64,000 nt of DNA from Mauremys mutica (GCF_020497125.1 NC_059082.1:22156965-22220964), one strand, 5' to 3'. Positions 1-14,200 are shown, counted from the stretch's first letter. The notes: generated from the letters alone by a model not told the origin. Program-made: numbers and translations.

Positions 1-2522
1 AGTAGCAATAAAGAGACATTGCTGGTAAGCACAAAGTCCTTTCATTTATTTTCTGTTTCCTGGGGTTCAACATATTTAAAGTATAGTTTTATTACCATTT
101 AGCTATCAGGGTGTGTGCTGGAGCAGCTGCCTTCTGTGCAAGTCACAGAGCATTCAAAATGACGAAACTCCACAGTAATATGTGGTAACCACTGAACAAT
201 TCCACGGGAGGCCTTTATTTCAAAAGCACAGGAAAAGCATTGACAGTACTTCTAATGGGAGAGCACCAATTTAATTCATTTTATGGGAACCTTCACTCTG
301 TGTGGCAGAAGCCTTTGTTTCACGGAATAAAAGGATGTGTACAAACAGTATACTGAGGAACTCATAGTGAGGCAGTTTTAAAATAAACTCTGCACACACT
401 CGGTCACAGACGTATATTCACGTTTTAAAGTATGAAATATAAAATACAGCAGTCTGAAAAACCAGCAACAGACATCATCTGAATAGGGCAAATGCTTTAT
501 TTTTTTTTTCAATCCATGTTCAAAAAGGTCAGGCCAAAGAAAGTGAATGTTTGCCATTTAAATAAATCTAAGACATTAACAGGCTAATTGTGTAACATAC
601 ACAGACGCAGCTCCTCAGCTGGGGTTAATTCATTTGGCATAGCCCCAGTGAAGTCAATGGAATGCCACAGATTTACACCAGTTCAGGATCTGGTCCCCAA
701 CGCTAAGTTCAGGTCAAACCTTGGGCAGCGTAAGAGTGCATTCTGACCCTTTCACGCCACCTACTGGTCAAGCATACCCTACTCCTGGTTCATTGTGGAA
801 CAAGGGCATTCTGGGCTGGCTAGTCCCACGAGGGACTCTGGAACTTGTTGGCTGCTGCAAGGCATGCTGGGAGGAGTGCCAGAGAATATAAGGAGCAGTT
901 TTCCTTCAAGTGTCAAAGAAAAACAAGGAGAGAGCAGATCTGGGGTTTGGCTGTGCACTGAGAGAGCAGGGGAAGTTAGTCAAGAGGGGCTGTTGAAAAG
1001 AATCTATCAAGAGGCAGGCTGAGAAAACGGGAGGGGAGGGGCAACACAGCAATGGTGTGGTCTTCAGGCCTGCTGTTGGCATGGGGGCTTGTTTCATAGG
1101 CCTAGGCCAGGGTGTTCAGTGACTATGGAAGTCCCATTAGCAGGGCTCAGAGACTGTTACTTCTGCACCAACAAACTGCTTAGCCTGGGGAGGGCTGAAG
1201 GAACTGTTTTGTTCTGGACTCTTTGGCCACCCCTGAAGGAATGGACTTCTGGCTTTGGCTGGAGGACCAAAAGCACCCAGAATACCCCCAAATGACCCTG
1301 CAACAGGCTGGAAATTGAGGCACAGCTCCAAGGGAGAAACTGAAACCTGACACTGAAGAGGTAAGAGCCTACTACAGGCAGCCATCTTTTGAATAGCTTT
1401 AGACTTCAACGCTATTACCAGGAAAAGCTCTATTTATAACTGAGTGTTTAAGGGTCAGTATGGCAGAGCAATCTTGGCACATATATGCCCAATGCAGCTA
1501 AGCATACAGGCCAGCTTCTAGAGTCCATACAAAACTTCTTTCAGAGTAAATGGGCGTTCTGCCGAACAAGGACTGTAGGATCAGCCCCAAAGGGAGTAGC
1601 CATAGCTGTGTCCTCACCAGCAAACTTTGCAGCCACATTTCACCACCAGTTGTAGCATACTCAGGCCTGAACCCTATCTGCACTATAGCTTCCACTGTTG
1701 CTACCACTGGTGATGCAGTCAAGGCCCCAGATAACACCTTCAGTTTACAGGATACCTGGTTAATACAGGAGGCATGACGCTCTATTACCTTGCACCTTTG
1801 TTTAGTCTCACTTTTCACCAGTGGGAGTAGCTAAAGTACTACAATTTTGCTCTGGTAGTGAGTTCCCCCCTCCCCCCCCCCGACAGATGTAAATACCTAC
1901 CTGGGGCGGGGGACAGTGGAAGATCAAGCTAACTGAGCTCTTGGGAAAGACAGGCTGAAATTAAGGTTCTAGTAACAGATTCTCATCTCAGTTGTACAGC
2001 TGGAACAGCTGTAGTAACTCCAATGATTTAAGTGTAACTACTAGGGATTTAGCCAGGCGTAACTGAAATCATAGTCTGGCCTCCCTTCACAATGCAGGAG
2101 TGCAAAATTCCCATTAACTTCAGTGGGACCAAGAGTTCATCTCAGTACTTAGCTGTTAGCTGTGGATGTGATGGGTTGGACCCCCCTTCTGGGATACCAC
2201 CTCAGTACTGGCATTTCACTGAGCCTCTCTTGCTCACCAGCCTGGGTTCCCTCTCTCTGCGTATTTCCCCGAATAAGGCTATGTCCACACTTGCATGGGT
2301 GAAAGTAAAGCTCTGGTTTGTGTACTCACTTAATTCCTCAGGTGTCAGTGTTTACACCAGTAGCACTTCCATTGCCATGAGAGCAGCACTCTAGGGCAGC
2401 TCTCCCACAGTGCAGCTCTCCCCATGTTGACAATGGGTCTTGTGGGAAAAGGGGGGGTGGGGTGATCACGGGGCACCCTGAGTCCCTGCACAGCCTCCTC
2501 GCCCCAAACACTGAGCAGCTCC
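1..2522. other. Downstream flank, no gene recognised
   Basis: AT-rich sequence with short ORFs only. A plus-strand AATAAA occurs at 7-12, and weak fold-back repeat fragments lie near 640-690 and 2090-2140. By human synteny the convergent gene SCG3 would end to the left on the plus strand, but nothing here identifies it. Confidence 0.5.
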
Positions 2523-2830
2523 AACAACGAGGAGTCCTTGTGGCACCTTAGAGACTAACACATTTATTTGGGTATAAGCTTTCATGGGCTAAAACCCACT
2601 TCATCAGATGCATGGAGTGAAAAACCACAGTAAGCTGTATAAATATTACAGCACATGAAAAGATGGGAGTTGCCTTATCAATTGGGGGGTCAGTGCTAAC
2701 GAGGCCAATTCAATTAAGGTGGAGGTATACTATTCTCAACAGTTGATAAGAAGGGGTTAATATCAAGAGAGGGAAAATTACTTTGAGTGCTAATGAGGCC
2801 AATGCAATCAAGGTGGATGTCACCCACAGA
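2523..2830. repeat. Penelope-like element terminal fragment
   Basis: Begins with AACAACGAGGAGTCCTTGTG and the segment GGCACCTTAGAGACTAACA, then the AAGCTTTC-ATGGGCTAAAACCCAC hairpin and CACTTCATCAGATGCATGGA, a signature I know from abundant PLE-type repeats of turtles. Further in are two diverged copies of a unit starting TGCTAAYGAGGCCAAT (about 2694 and 2789). No ORF remains. The family name is from memory. Confidence 0.65.
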
Positions 2831-5541
2831 AAGCCTTGAAAGGCAGCTACACAGGTCTCTAGCTTGAGACTTTGAAATGCACCTTTTGATAAGTGTCAGA
2901 ACAAATGTCTGAGATACTGGATGTATTTTACTACCTTCTTGGGAGTGAATGGAAACACAGCCCACTACAAGGGGAGGTTTTTTTCCTGGTTACAAATTTC
3001 AGACTTCCATTCTTTTGCCGGGTTTGGTGTAGCAACTAAATCTAATTCAATTTAAGAGCCAACACTTTCCAAGTGACATAAATTTTGGATTGGTAACTTC
3101 TCTGAGGCTTCATGAGATTCTGTTTGTGCTCTTGTTATTCTATGATGGCATATTGTGGATAAAATTTATCTCCTTCCTCTCCTATGTTAGTTTTCATAGT
3201 TTCACAGTTACGCGTGAGGTAATAGGAATGTGAGTAAATTCTTTTCATGGTTGCAGAGAAAGTCATGAAAATGACTTCAGTGTACCTTAAGGGCTGAAAC
3301 CAGAAGGCAAATAACCCCAAATTTATTATTTTTAAACTATTTTTGAACATTTTGGGTTGGCAATATTGGATTTTGTATAGTCATGTCTGAGACTTGTTTC
3401 ATGACCTCCCTGTCCTTAGAACTGATTCACTGCTTATCCCTTCACATATAAATTTAAAGGACCAATATAAAAATTGGGTTATTTACTGTGCTTGAAAGTA
3501 ACAACCTAAACACCAATTCTTTGTCTCTTGTGAAGATTAAATGCAACAGAAATTCTAAACAGGTAGAAAAATGACTGTAGCAAGAACATAAATAAGATTT
3601 ACAGAAGTCACTGTAAAAAAAAAAAAAATTCAGAACAGAGATTGCAGCTAATGTCAATTCATTCAGAGCTGGCTGGCTCTCTCCAGGCCAAAGTTTCAAG
3701 CATGCAGACCCATACTAATGGGAATCTACATCAATACATTTCTATTCATTTTTAAAGCAGGTTTTTTATAGTATTGAATTGTGGATCAATGAAGAGCTTG
3801 AGTTGACAATACAATGTTAAATAAGCCTATCTAGTGATACATTCTATAGTATTTTTAAAATAATTAGTCAAAAGAAAAACCCTCTCAAGCCATGAAACTA
3901 ATAAAACTCTCAACAGTTGCCTGCAGCTCCAAATCTAGGCTAAGAGCTTGGATCAATTTTAACACTGTCCCTAGGGAGTCATACATTTGGCAATTTGAAA
4001 TCCTTTTACTGGGGAAAACAATGGGATCATCACCTTTCCTGGAGCACAACAATTCTGATGCTGTTTCCACTTTTGCTGTTCATTTAAAATAACAGCCTAA
4101 TTTCCTTTAACCACAGGTTGAGCAGTGACAGCTTTCTAGCTCCCATGAATCTCTGCATCAAGCACATCCATTTCTGCAAAGAAACTTTTTCAAGAAAGAA
4201 GACTTGATGGGCCACACACAGTTCAGACGCAATGCTGTAGAGATATACAGCCCTTTAATTCGAACACTGACTCTCACAACGCAAGTGGGTAGAGCATGTT
4301 AGGTGTTTTTGCTTTGCAGATATGAATCCCAACGTTTAGTCACAAGTGAAAATGTGTTTGTTCGTATCCTAGGCCTCACTTGTGCATGCAACACAATGAC
4401 ATTGTTAACAGTCTTGCCTATGGAGAGGCCCAGTACTAAAAAAGCACAAATGTTTTTAGGAGTTAAGAGTTTTTTGACAGAACTGTGTCGAACCACATGA
4501 ATAGCAGCATGAGCACTACGTTTGCTCTCAGACTGTAGCAATGAAAGTTACACAGCCATTAAATGACTCTAGTGTTCAGTCTTTACCCATGAGCTCTATT
4601 CCCTTTTCACAAGTTAGTAGACTGTGATTTCCATATTTCAGGCAGTTTAAAAGCATGTATGCTTTAAAGACAAAGTCAAGAAAGTGGTGAGATTTTGTTT
4701 ATCACCGTCACTCCCCAGTCCCTGGGCAGTTTTCTTTTCTAGTACTATATACCATATCACTCTGGATACCTAGAGATTTAACGCTATCTGAGAATGAAAT
4801 CTTGCTTCATCCCCATCCCCAAGGGGCACATGGCAGTTCTGCATTAGACAGCAGAGATCAAGGACCCCACAATTCCTGCTTACTGCAAATCTAGGGCAGC
4901 ACAGAAAAGGAGTTTGAGGAAGAAATGGAGAGCTACCCACATGTAGTATGAGGGTATGTTTATCGGCCATGGCTATGCTGGTGCTCTGTGTATGTGTATT
5001 TGAGGATTACTCCCTCGCCTCACTCCACCCCTTGCATATCTCTGCACAAAGTATGTTTCCTCAGGCTCTGTACAAATGTCAAATTTGTCCCTGTGAAGTA
5101 GACGTAGCTATTTCAGTTTCTAGCTTTTAGTGCAGATTTCCTAATCATTGGCCCTCTTGGTGGGTTAGTGAGAATATCAACTACTTAGTCCTCATTAAGA
5201 AAGTGGCCAATTTTCCCCCTGAAATAGGCTAATTAAAATTGAAGCAATTTATATGAAAAGGTTTAGGCCTCCCCTATCATATTTCCAGTCCTCTAAAGAT
5301 TGCAAAAGTCCTCCAAGTAAATGAGAAGCAAGAACCTGCCAATTTTGATATTTCAGTGTAAAATTAAAGAAAGCTGGGGCAAAGAATCTTTGCAACTTCA
5401 GGAAGATGGATTATTACTCATATTGAAGCAATAAAAACCACACACTTTTTGCTCTGAAATTCCCATTTAAAAATTGATGGAAAAGTCCTACCTATATTGG
5501 ATTAGTGAAAACCAGACAGACTACATAATGAAGAATAGTCA
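2831..5541. other. Intergenic stretch, nothing recognised
   Basis: AT-rich, low-copy-looking sequence with no recognisable repeat or exon. The ORFs up to 83 codons lack family resemblance. This lies between the PLE fragment and the probable LYSMD2 3' end. Confidence 0.4.
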
Positions 5542-5547
5542 TTTATT
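5542..5547 (-). terminator. Candidate LYSMD2 poly(A) signal
   Basis: Minus-strand AATAAA followed within about 20-35 nt by a U/GU-rich stretch (TGTAGTCTGTCTGGTTTTC on the minus strand), as expected for cleavage near 5520-5530. The competing signals at 5690-5695 and 5709-5714 also have U-rich downstream sequence, so the site used is uncertain. Confidence 0.3.
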
Positions 5548-6310
5548 ATGGGGGGTTTTGTTTAATAAAATTACACTGAAAATATATTTGCACGCAAGAA
5601 TACACTTATGAACATTTCAAATGTCACTATAACACAAAGAAAAATACCTCTTACTATAACTTTTTCCCAAAAAGTTTGCAAACAAATAGTTTATTTTCCC
5701 CTAAAGGCTTTATTTACCCAATCAAAATCAAGGGCTAAAATTAATCCTTTACAGGAACACACAGATGTTATTTATATATGCACACTTACACACACACAAC
5801 TTGCTGCAGGCAATACTTCCGTGGCAAATTTGCCTGCATTGGGACTGCAGAATCAAGATGTAAATATAATAAAATTTCAGTCATTTTATATTGTTAAATT
5901 TGCCAGTGATAAGTGTAACTTTCTCCATAAATATTTAATCAAATAATCTCACACTTTATCTTAACAAGTATTTACAAACTGTATACTAAAGATCACTGCA
6001 TCCTGCATAAAGATGACCTCAAGGATATATTGTTGCTAACATGCTACAATTTACACAGAAGAAATATGAAGGCAATTGCTAGTTTTGGAAGGCTTACACC
6101 TCTTATTGATATAATTTAAGGAAATTAACCTGCAGAAGGCAGAAGAGGTCAAATAATTTCAGTGCAATTAGTCAATGAAATTACCCATTCATGACTTGTA
6201 AAAAGTACACCATGGTAATCAGTCTGAAAGGCTTGCTTTTGAATCAATTATTTAGTTCTTTAAGAACTGTATCTTCTTTCCATGTTTGCAGGTCATCATG
6301 TGTCAGTCAT
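5542..6310 (-). other. LYSMD2: Probable LYSMD2 3' UTR
   Basis: AT-rich, repeat-poor sequence directly after the LYSMD2 stop codon. Minus-strand AATAAA signals lie at 5714-5709, 5695-5690 and 5547-5542, and an ATTAAA near 5938. Extent is inferred from these signals only; no transcript evidence is available. A UTR of about 0.6-0.8 kb is plausible for this small mRNA, but a longer one is possible. Confidence 0.4.
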
Positions 6311-6359
6311 CTATTGGTGATAGGAAGAAGTTGCATAGGGACTTTCCTCATCCTCCTCT
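6311..6359 (-). CDS. LYSMD2: LYSMD2 exon 3 (C-terminal tail and stop)
   Basis: Short terminal coding exon, too small for an ORF scan. The acceptor CCCCACTACAG precedes AGAGGAGGATGAGG. The first base completes the Arg codon split by intron 2 (AG plus A), and the exon then reads EEDEESPYATSSYHQ and TAG (6313-6311). The DEESPYATS-YH tail is the conserved C-terminus of LYSMD2, which identifies the exon despite its size and the 16.8-kb intron. The three exons sum to 618 nt, or 205 residues plus stop, slightly shorter than the human protein (about 215). Confidence 0.9.
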
Positions 6360-6844
6360 CTGTAGTGGGGAAAATTAACATCACAGTCAGTTTAGGAAGA
6401 TGTATAATTGACATACGTCTCTTTATCAGGAAACTGCTGTCATAAAGCAGACACCCACATCTATCCATGAAGAAACACAATGATCTCACCACTTTCTACA
6501 GCTGTAGTTACATTACTATGTATATTGTATAGTAATATTATAGATACTAAGTAATGGCTTCAACAAGAATATGAAATTGAAAGTAGGTTAAAAAAAGCAG
6601 TAGCAGCACAATACTCTTCATCATCATAACCTGCGCTAGGAAACAGGAATAGTGAGCTAAACTCTACACTCACTACATCCCCAATTCTGCAGGAAGCAAC
6701 ATAAGGGACACGTGAGTGCAGAACCTGTCCCATTTTCAGTGATGTTGCTCTCCCCTGCCTTCCTAGATCACTGGCGTGAATGTGAATATTCTTGGAAAGA
6801 GGGTGTTGTACATTATTACTGTAGGAGTTTCTAAGCACTAGTGT

Positions 6845-6925
6845 AATATAACTGGGATCCTGGTGGTAGGTGCTGTGAAAACACGAAGTAAAGACAATCC
6901 CTGCCCCCAAAAAACTTACAAGGAA
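6845..6925 (+). repeat. SINE-like tail (old amniote SINE)
   Basis: GGTAGGTGCTGTGAAAACAC followed by AAGACAATCCCTGCCCC and an AACTTACAAGG block resembles the common SINE tail in reptile and bird DNA (GTGCTGTACAAACACAGAAC, then GTCCCTGCCCC, then GAGCTTACAATC). Only the tail is recognisable. Confidence 0.4.
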
Positions 6926-7099
6926 ACTCTCTAAGGCTATCCAATGTTGGGAGCAGGAAAAAGCAAACCTGTAACCCAGAATGATTAGCTGAGCAAAAAC
7001 CTCCATCCTACTCTGGCCAGCTACTGAACTGGCCCTCTACCTCTACATTATTTGCAGACCAGGGCAGAGGGATGAGGTTTCGCTTCCCCGCCCTCCAAA

Positions 7100-7116
7100 A
7101 CACACACACACACACT
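7100..7116. repeat. Short (CA)n microsatellite
   Basis: About eight CA units after AAAA; a simple repeat. Confidence 0.8.
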
Positions 7117-8179
7117 TCAGCTGGCAATCAGAGAAGATGTGAGATATATTTTAAGCCCTCTCTAATACTGTCTAGTCTGAGTATTCTTTTTACGGGGGAG
7201 AAGTCTGAAAGGTTACATTCAAAAATCAAAACCCAGTCTGAAGAGTAAATTATAGACAAAGGCAACTGTTTCAAAGATTTGCACAAACTCTTACATCTAG
7301 AATCAATTTGATTCTGAGGGGAAGGATAGCTCATTAAAATTTTGACCCATTTTATTTTGCTGGTAAACATAGTAGACCTTGTTAGCTTTCAGATTAAAAA
7401 TGCAACAGTAGCTAAACAGGATATGAGTAGGAGATCCTGGGGAAGAAAATTTACTATTTTTTTCTGTGCTCCTTAAAAGGAACAGACTATAGGACACTTC
7501 AGAGTCTTAATTTCCCCCCATCCATTTGTATCATAATTGTATAATTTGTGGATTACATGGAACTGATTGTATTTCAACTGGAAACACTTTTACTAAGGAA
7601 CCAGGTATCTTTAGACTACACAAAAAATGAAGGAAATTGAGAAAGAGGAGTGTCAAAGCAAACCACCTTAGAGGCCAAGAAATTGGTATGGCTGTCATTT
7701 GGACTTAGTTGGTAAGCTGCAGGTATAAAAAGCATTCATCTATAAATTCAGTCAACAATGAGGCAAAGAAAATCAAGATTTGGGTTCCACAGCCTGTAAT
7801 GCACAAAAATGCACTGCTATCAAATGGATTCTGAGGCAACCCAACTGCATAATGTGGTATTTGTTAATATTAATTAGGGGCTCACTTTAACAAGTACACT
7901 TATCCTTTCACATACAAATTTAGAGGACAATATAAAAATGGCACATTCATACATCTCATGATTCTAAAACTGATCTGCAATCAAAATGGATGACTATAAA
8001 GAGAACTAGTACTAGAGAAATGACTGCCGAAGTCTCTATACATACTGCTAGAAATAGTCACACTTCGTTCCTGAAAATTACATCCTCCCTGGAGAGGACA
8101 CTTGGAATATGTCTACACAGCCCGTGGTACCGAGCCTCCCAGCCCAGGATGACAGACTCTAATTTGAGGGGCTTAGGTA

Positions 8180-8298
8180 GGGTGACCAGATGTCTCATTT
8201 TTAAAGGGACAGTCCCATTTTTTGGGACTTTTTCTTTTATAGGTGCCTATTACCCCTCACTCCCATCTCATTTTTTCGCAGTTGCTATCTGATCACCC
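8180..8298. mobile_element. TA-flanked MITE, copy 1
   Basis: 119-bp element with inverted ends GGGTGACCAGATG / TATCTGATCACCC, flanked by TA on both sides (8178-8179 and 8299-8300), so Tc1/mariner-like target duplication. The interior has the ACAGTCCCATTTTTTGGGAC fold and a CCTATTACCCC motif shared with copies at 25947 and 48278. It has no coding capacity. Flanking bases 8107-8179 and about 8321-8395 look like pieces of older Harbinger-type MITEs. Confidence 0.8.
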
Positions 8299-8400
8299 TA
8301 TGCTCAAGGGTTTGACTAAACCACCCCCACAGTGACATAAGTTGCACCGACATAAGCGTTTGTGTGCACGGTGCTATGACGGTGGAGAGCTCCACCCTGA
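8299..8400. repeat. Harbinger-type MITE scrap
   Basis: CAGTGACATAAGTTGCACCGACATAAGCG resembles the interior of GGCCATGTCTACACTAC-ended elements such as the one starting at 62626. Ends are lost. Class assignment is by resemblance only. Confidence 0.35.
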
Positions 8401-11400
8401 GACTGCATATTTATTTTTATTAGCTGCTCTTGTAACTTGTGGCACGTGGTACCTGAGGTAACCCAGTCTTACTACTATCTGTCAGTCTAATGCCACGATT
8501 CTTTCTCTATCATAGTCTGTATCAGTGACAGTGACCTCTCTTTCAATAGTTTTCTTATGTCATCTGTTGTCCTCCTTCCACCAGGGGTAACCCAGACTGT
8601 AGCTTTCCCCACTGGCCAGCAGAATGGTGCAATACATAAGGGAAAGCTGCAAATTACTATTTTTCCTACCGTGCACCAAAGGAGTTTTTGAACACCACCC
8701 AGGGCTCTCCCTAGGACAATATGCCTATACACCTCCCTTTACCCTGGGCTGTGTGCAGCTAACATGATCTAGCCCTAAATCAGCAATAAAAGAGAGACTG
8801 TCAGTTTTCAATAGAAGCGAAAGCCAGAGACCAGGTTCTATGGCCTAACTAAACTATTTAACCAAGAAGGAATAATTTGCACTGGTCAATATTACTGGAC
8901 TGCCAGTCAGTATCACAGTGGGACAGTCTAGGACAGTAAATGAGATGGAGTTAAACTAAAATGGAAAAAATAAATCAGAGTTTGAAGATGTTTCAATCTC
9001 GCATGACTCAAAGACAAATACTTCTCCATAATGTTAAAAGAGAAGCTCTCAAAGTGAGATGAACCATCATTATGAAACAGGCTGTTTTTCAGTTGGAAGC
9101 AGTTATCACATTTTTTTCAAACTTTTTGAAGTGTTTGTACAGGAGGCACATCTCAGTAATACCGCAGCAAGATAGCTGAGAGAGCGATTTATTCAGCCCA
9201 TAACAACTATTAAGTGTAACATGATGTAGGTATTCTTAATGAATAATTTGAGATCATATGCTGCATTTTTCTATTCCTATTATAAATATTCAAATGAAAC
9301 AGCAACCAGATTCACTACATTAATCTCTTGGCCACTGAAGCCTTCTAAAACAACCAGTGAAGTCCTTGCCACTTTAAGACAGTTGCTGCACTGTGAAGTC
9401 TGCATGTGCATAGCTGCTCTGAACCCAAGTGAATACAGTACAACACAAGGAGGATGCTTTCTGAATAAACAATGTCCTTCCATAATGCTTTGGACTTCTG
9501 CCATGTAATAAGGCTCTCTTATGCACCATCTGTTTTCAAGTAGGGAGGAAACACACAAATCTAAGATACATTAATAAACAAATTTTAATGCTGATTACTG
9601 TTCAGGTTCTGTAATAAATAAGTTCAGTTACAATTACTTCTAAGAAGTCTAAATATCTGCTGGTATCACTTTTTTATTTCGAGAATGTATTGTAGGCTAT
9701 GCTGGAAATTATAATTTAAGATGAGAGCATCTGGTATAACCTACAATCCAGGAGTCTGATCCAAAGCCCAGTAAAATCAAAAGAAAAATGCCCACTGCCT
9801 TTAACGGGGTGCAAATCAATCCCTAAATTCTACTTATATTATTTCTGCAAGTAGACCGGGTGATTTCAGTAATATGCCTGCCTGACTCCTGCAAGTAGGA
9901 TTTGGTCATAAAAGTTGATCCACTCTTTTCACTAGTAAAATACTTTTCTTGTTTTGTAAAAGTTGAGCACTGGCTGCTTGGTCATATTTTTGCTGCACTA
10001 GAAAGCTCTGATACTGCTTTTGTTGATGGTGGATGAAAACCAAATGAAAATGCCACTAACAAAATTGTATTGGATGTTTGCTGTCCAAAAAACTCAACAC
10101 AGTAAAAATTGCTCAGGGGAGGTTTGGTAGCAGCAGCAAAGAATGAAAAAACCACACCCTACAAGAAAAGACCACTCACTGCAGAAAATTATAGCTGTTC
10201 TGAGGCAGTGTGATGAGTCTATACATATCCATGTAACCCTGAAGGTCAGAAGACTCCATCTGACAGAACTGGAGGTTTTTTTACCTTTAGGGCTCTCTTC
10301 CCTTGGATTGGAATTATTCTTACATATTGTACAGGCACTTAGACCTTTTACGCATATGTTAAATTTACTTTTTAGGATAAGATACATCCCTCTTTGGATT
10401 TGATCATGAATCCTTCCATGTGGCCAGATTTGTATTCGTACAACCTTTATCCAAAAACCCAATTCCATTAAAACCATTTAAAATGGCTGTCACTGTATAA
10501 CAATGGCCATTTTAAGAATAGTTCAGATTCTCCATCTAATTAAATCCCCCTGCCTAGATGGCTTCTCACCCACTGTTTCTCACATGCTAGCATAAGGCTC
10601 CAAGTTTGAGTTGCAAAAATTCCAGGAGAAACAAGACAGTGGGGGGTGGGAGGCTACTGGGGAAATAATAATTATGAAAACCTTTCTAAGTTGGGGAGGG
10701 GGTCTGTAAACCCCTTCTTTAAAAAATGAAAAAATGATTGTCTCATTAAGGGTTGGTCAGTTTCTGTTATAGAAATACATGCACAGTTCTGGAGTACCTC
10801 CATATCTAGCAAAATATTCAGAACTTGAAACCCCTTACCCTTTCTATAACTATCCTAAGAAAAGCCACCACACCCATAAGCTGCCAGTGCCACGTTAGGA
10901 CATGAAGGAAGTGTATTTTCCCCATTGCACAGAGCTGTTTTCAGAGGGAAAAAATGGGTCCAAGGTGTTCTGTTTTTCTTTTTGGGGGGTGAGGTTTGAC
11001 AATTGGTAGCTTGACCTAATAGAGAGGACCGGACAGGCAAGGAGCTGTCAGTTCTGGTAATGCAGAAGGGTTTATATCATGGTCCCATAACAAAGGGAGC
11101 TTATTTTTTTTTATCCCATCTGATGTGGAACAAGTTATGGTACTTTAAGGCAGAATGCTGACAGCTACAGTAGAACTCTCAAACATTTGAAGCTATCTTT
11201 AGTCAAGAGAACAATAATTTGCTATGGCTTTTTAAAAAGAGTAAATTGCAGCACAGAAAATGTTGCCAACAACTTCAAACTGTATATTACTAACACAATG
11301 ACTGACAGATGAAAGGCTAGTGTAAATATTAAAATGTCTGAAGAAAATCAGTCCACCTACGGTTTTTGCTTGATGAAAATGAGTCTCAGAAACATCTGTA

Positions 11401-14099
11401 AGGAATATTACAGAAAGGCATAACAAAAGAGCAATGATGTAAATTTACTGCAGCACAACTACCCAGCACTAGCTCAGTGCCAAATACTCCAAAGATAATT
11501 GGTTTTTTCAATATTTCTAATATTAGAAATTACATTCCATAATTATCTGAGATACAAAACATCTCTTCAAAAGTTACAATGCTAAAATTTGCAACAGCGG
11601 CTTTATGACAAGCGCTTGAAGGTTTAATCATGTCCTAAAAACATTATTTCAGTGTGAGATAGTTCACACATTCCAATGCAACTGCAATTGCATTTATTTG
11701 AATGTGCCATCGCTTATTCTGATAAAGGCATATACTGCGCAATCATTTAAATAACAGCTGCGTGATTTTCAATATAGAGTTCCAGCAACATGGACATGTC
11801 TAGAAAGTGCCCAGCCTTGGTACATTGTTAGAAAGATAGTAGAAAAACATGGCTTTTTTTCTAATCGGCATTTAAGATCTGCATGCACTCCTTGTTACCA
11901 AAAAACCTATTTGAGCAACCCATGCATTTTTTTTAAAGCAGCTCAACTATTCTTTTCATGTGAAAAATGCCATTCCTCCCTCTTCCCGCCCCCCCTCCCC
12001 CCCCAAAAAAGCTGGATAACTCAAACAGTTAAAGCACTTTGATAAAAATGTATCTTTGGGCCAAGAATAAACATGAGATTTCAGCCCCAAAGGTAAATTT
12101 TTCAAAAAGTGTAACATCTGAAAATAAGAAATTGGAATGAAAGAGGCTCTTAAACCTTATGGTGTCACAATGTGGCTCCATAACATTGAAGACAAGAACT
12201 TGCAACCCTTATTCACATGATAGTCCTACTGACATCAATGGGAGCTGTAGATGCTCTGCATGGAGAAAAGAATCCTCTTATTAAAGACTAAGGCAAAGCA
12301 TTTCTAATGTAGAATAACCAAGGAATACTATAATCCAAGGGTAGTTATATACTGTAGTTAGCATCAAGGTATGATAGGGAACCCTAAGTCAGTTAATTAA
12401 CAACGAAATGAGAACTATGCCACAATCAGTTTGCAAATCCGCAGCCAAAAATGGGCAAGGGATAGCGTTGTATGCTGATTCAGAACTGGGACAAATCCAA
12501 ATGTCAGACTGATACCTAATAGTCTTGAAAATGGAAACACGGTAGGCCAATTGCCAAAACTCAAGCAACCAAGACAACAATACACAAAATGTCGTATCAA
12601 ACAGCAGGTAAATGTCACCATAATAAAGTCAACCAAATATAACATTCATGCAGAGCAAAGTGTGAAATGCAACCCACCTAAAACTTTTTCCAAGGGAAGA
12701 TTTTAGTTTAAATTTCTAAGTATTTCACAGTCCAAAAGCTGAGTGCTATTTAAGCCACATATACCCCCTCCCAGATGGGAAAGTCTCTTCTGAAAACAGG
12801 TACGTCCGCTCTCTAGTGGGAAGGTTTTGCAGCCATGTGAAGAGGGGAGGCAAGCACAGAATATAGGCTAGAAATTGCATAGCTTTTTCCCAGTTGTGCC
12901 CTACAACTGACAGTCCCAACTGCACAGTGTTCACATAGACTGGCTCGACTGGACAAGGAAGGAGAAAGCATTGACATGTTAGCTCCATTCCATGAGACTA
13001 TGGCTCTTTTCTTGAATTCATTTGCTTTCTTTAATACCATGCAGTGGACGGAAGCTTACAGCTCCTAAAATTGGTGTTTGGGAGGGAAAAGATACGAATA
13101 GGTCTTCTCCATCCTGAACTTTTATTTTAGTTAGCTTCTGTGATCTAAGTGAGATGAGGAAAACCTGATCCATTCTGAAGTATAAAATGGAAGCTAATAC
13201 AGTAAGTCTCAGCACATTGCCCACAACAAACAGACTGGGTGCTAGTCAGGAGCCAGTGTAAAATAAGGCTGAATGCTGGTTGAGGCCTCCAGTTTTCAAT
13301 TGTAAATGACCTTTTTACTGGTAAATTCTACTGAAAGTTTGCTGGCTCAGGATTTAGGGGTTGTTTATACCATCACAGTGACACTTTGTGTGAAAGATTT
13401 ATTTATGTGCTCCCAAACAGACCAATAGCCCAATGCTGCAGAACTTACTTAGGCAAAACTGAAGTCAAGGGGAAGTTTTGACTAAGGCCTGTGTGGTATT
13501 TTCACAAACTATAGAAAAATAGTAACACCTCATGAAATAAGCCCCTAAAATAAGAATGGGGGTGAGCATAGGAAAGGCAGCTGAACAGCAAGGTGGAGTT
13601 TAAACACTTTGATGCACTTGACTAGTTTAAACAAAAAAAAAAAAAGTAAATGTAGCAAATGTAAATGCAACAGGGCTTCCCTCTCACTCAAAGTAGTTAT
13701 AGAGCACAGCTTACTTCAGCCAAGTCTGGAGAGAGAGTACCTGCTCTCCTCCCTAGAGAGCTTTCCTTGCTGATTCTCACTACCAGCCTCCCACAGCAAA
13801 TCCCTCTCATACCACAAATGGGGATATGAACTGTCAACAGCTGGCCCAGAACACTGAAAATCCCTGAACTCAGGAATATCAACTGTGGTTCTACCTTTAC
13901 CTGGAAGAAAGAGATTAATCCCCTCCCTGCTAAACTCGGAAAGGTATCTGTTCATTCCCCAGCATACTGAATGTACCAAAATATTTCAATACTAGGACTT
14001 CTGTTTTTAAGTTACTTTGGCTTGTGAATGCTATTTATGTTTAGTTGGATGAAGAGAGATTTTTTGAAGTCTGTAAACTGTGAAAAGCAGAGTACAGGG

Positions 14100-14200
14100 T
14101 TGATAACATGCTTTGGGGCAGGAAGTGTTATTTTGTGTGTTTGTACAGCTTCTAGCACAATGGGGCCTAACCTGATTGTGATCTTCAGGTGCTACCAACC
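14100..14200 (+). repeat. CORE-SINE 3' tail
   Basis: TTTGTACAGCTTCTAGCACA, then ATGGGGCCTAACCTGATTG, then CTTCAGGTGCTAC matches the 3' tail of reptile CORE-type SINEs (TGTACAGCRCCTAGCACAAT, then a GGTGCTAC end). Head not recognisable. Confidence 0.5.

Noticed and set aside
1..600. 3' end of SCG3 on the plus strand
   Set aside because: Only a lone AATAAA at 7-12 and synteny suggest it; there is no coding sequence to support it.
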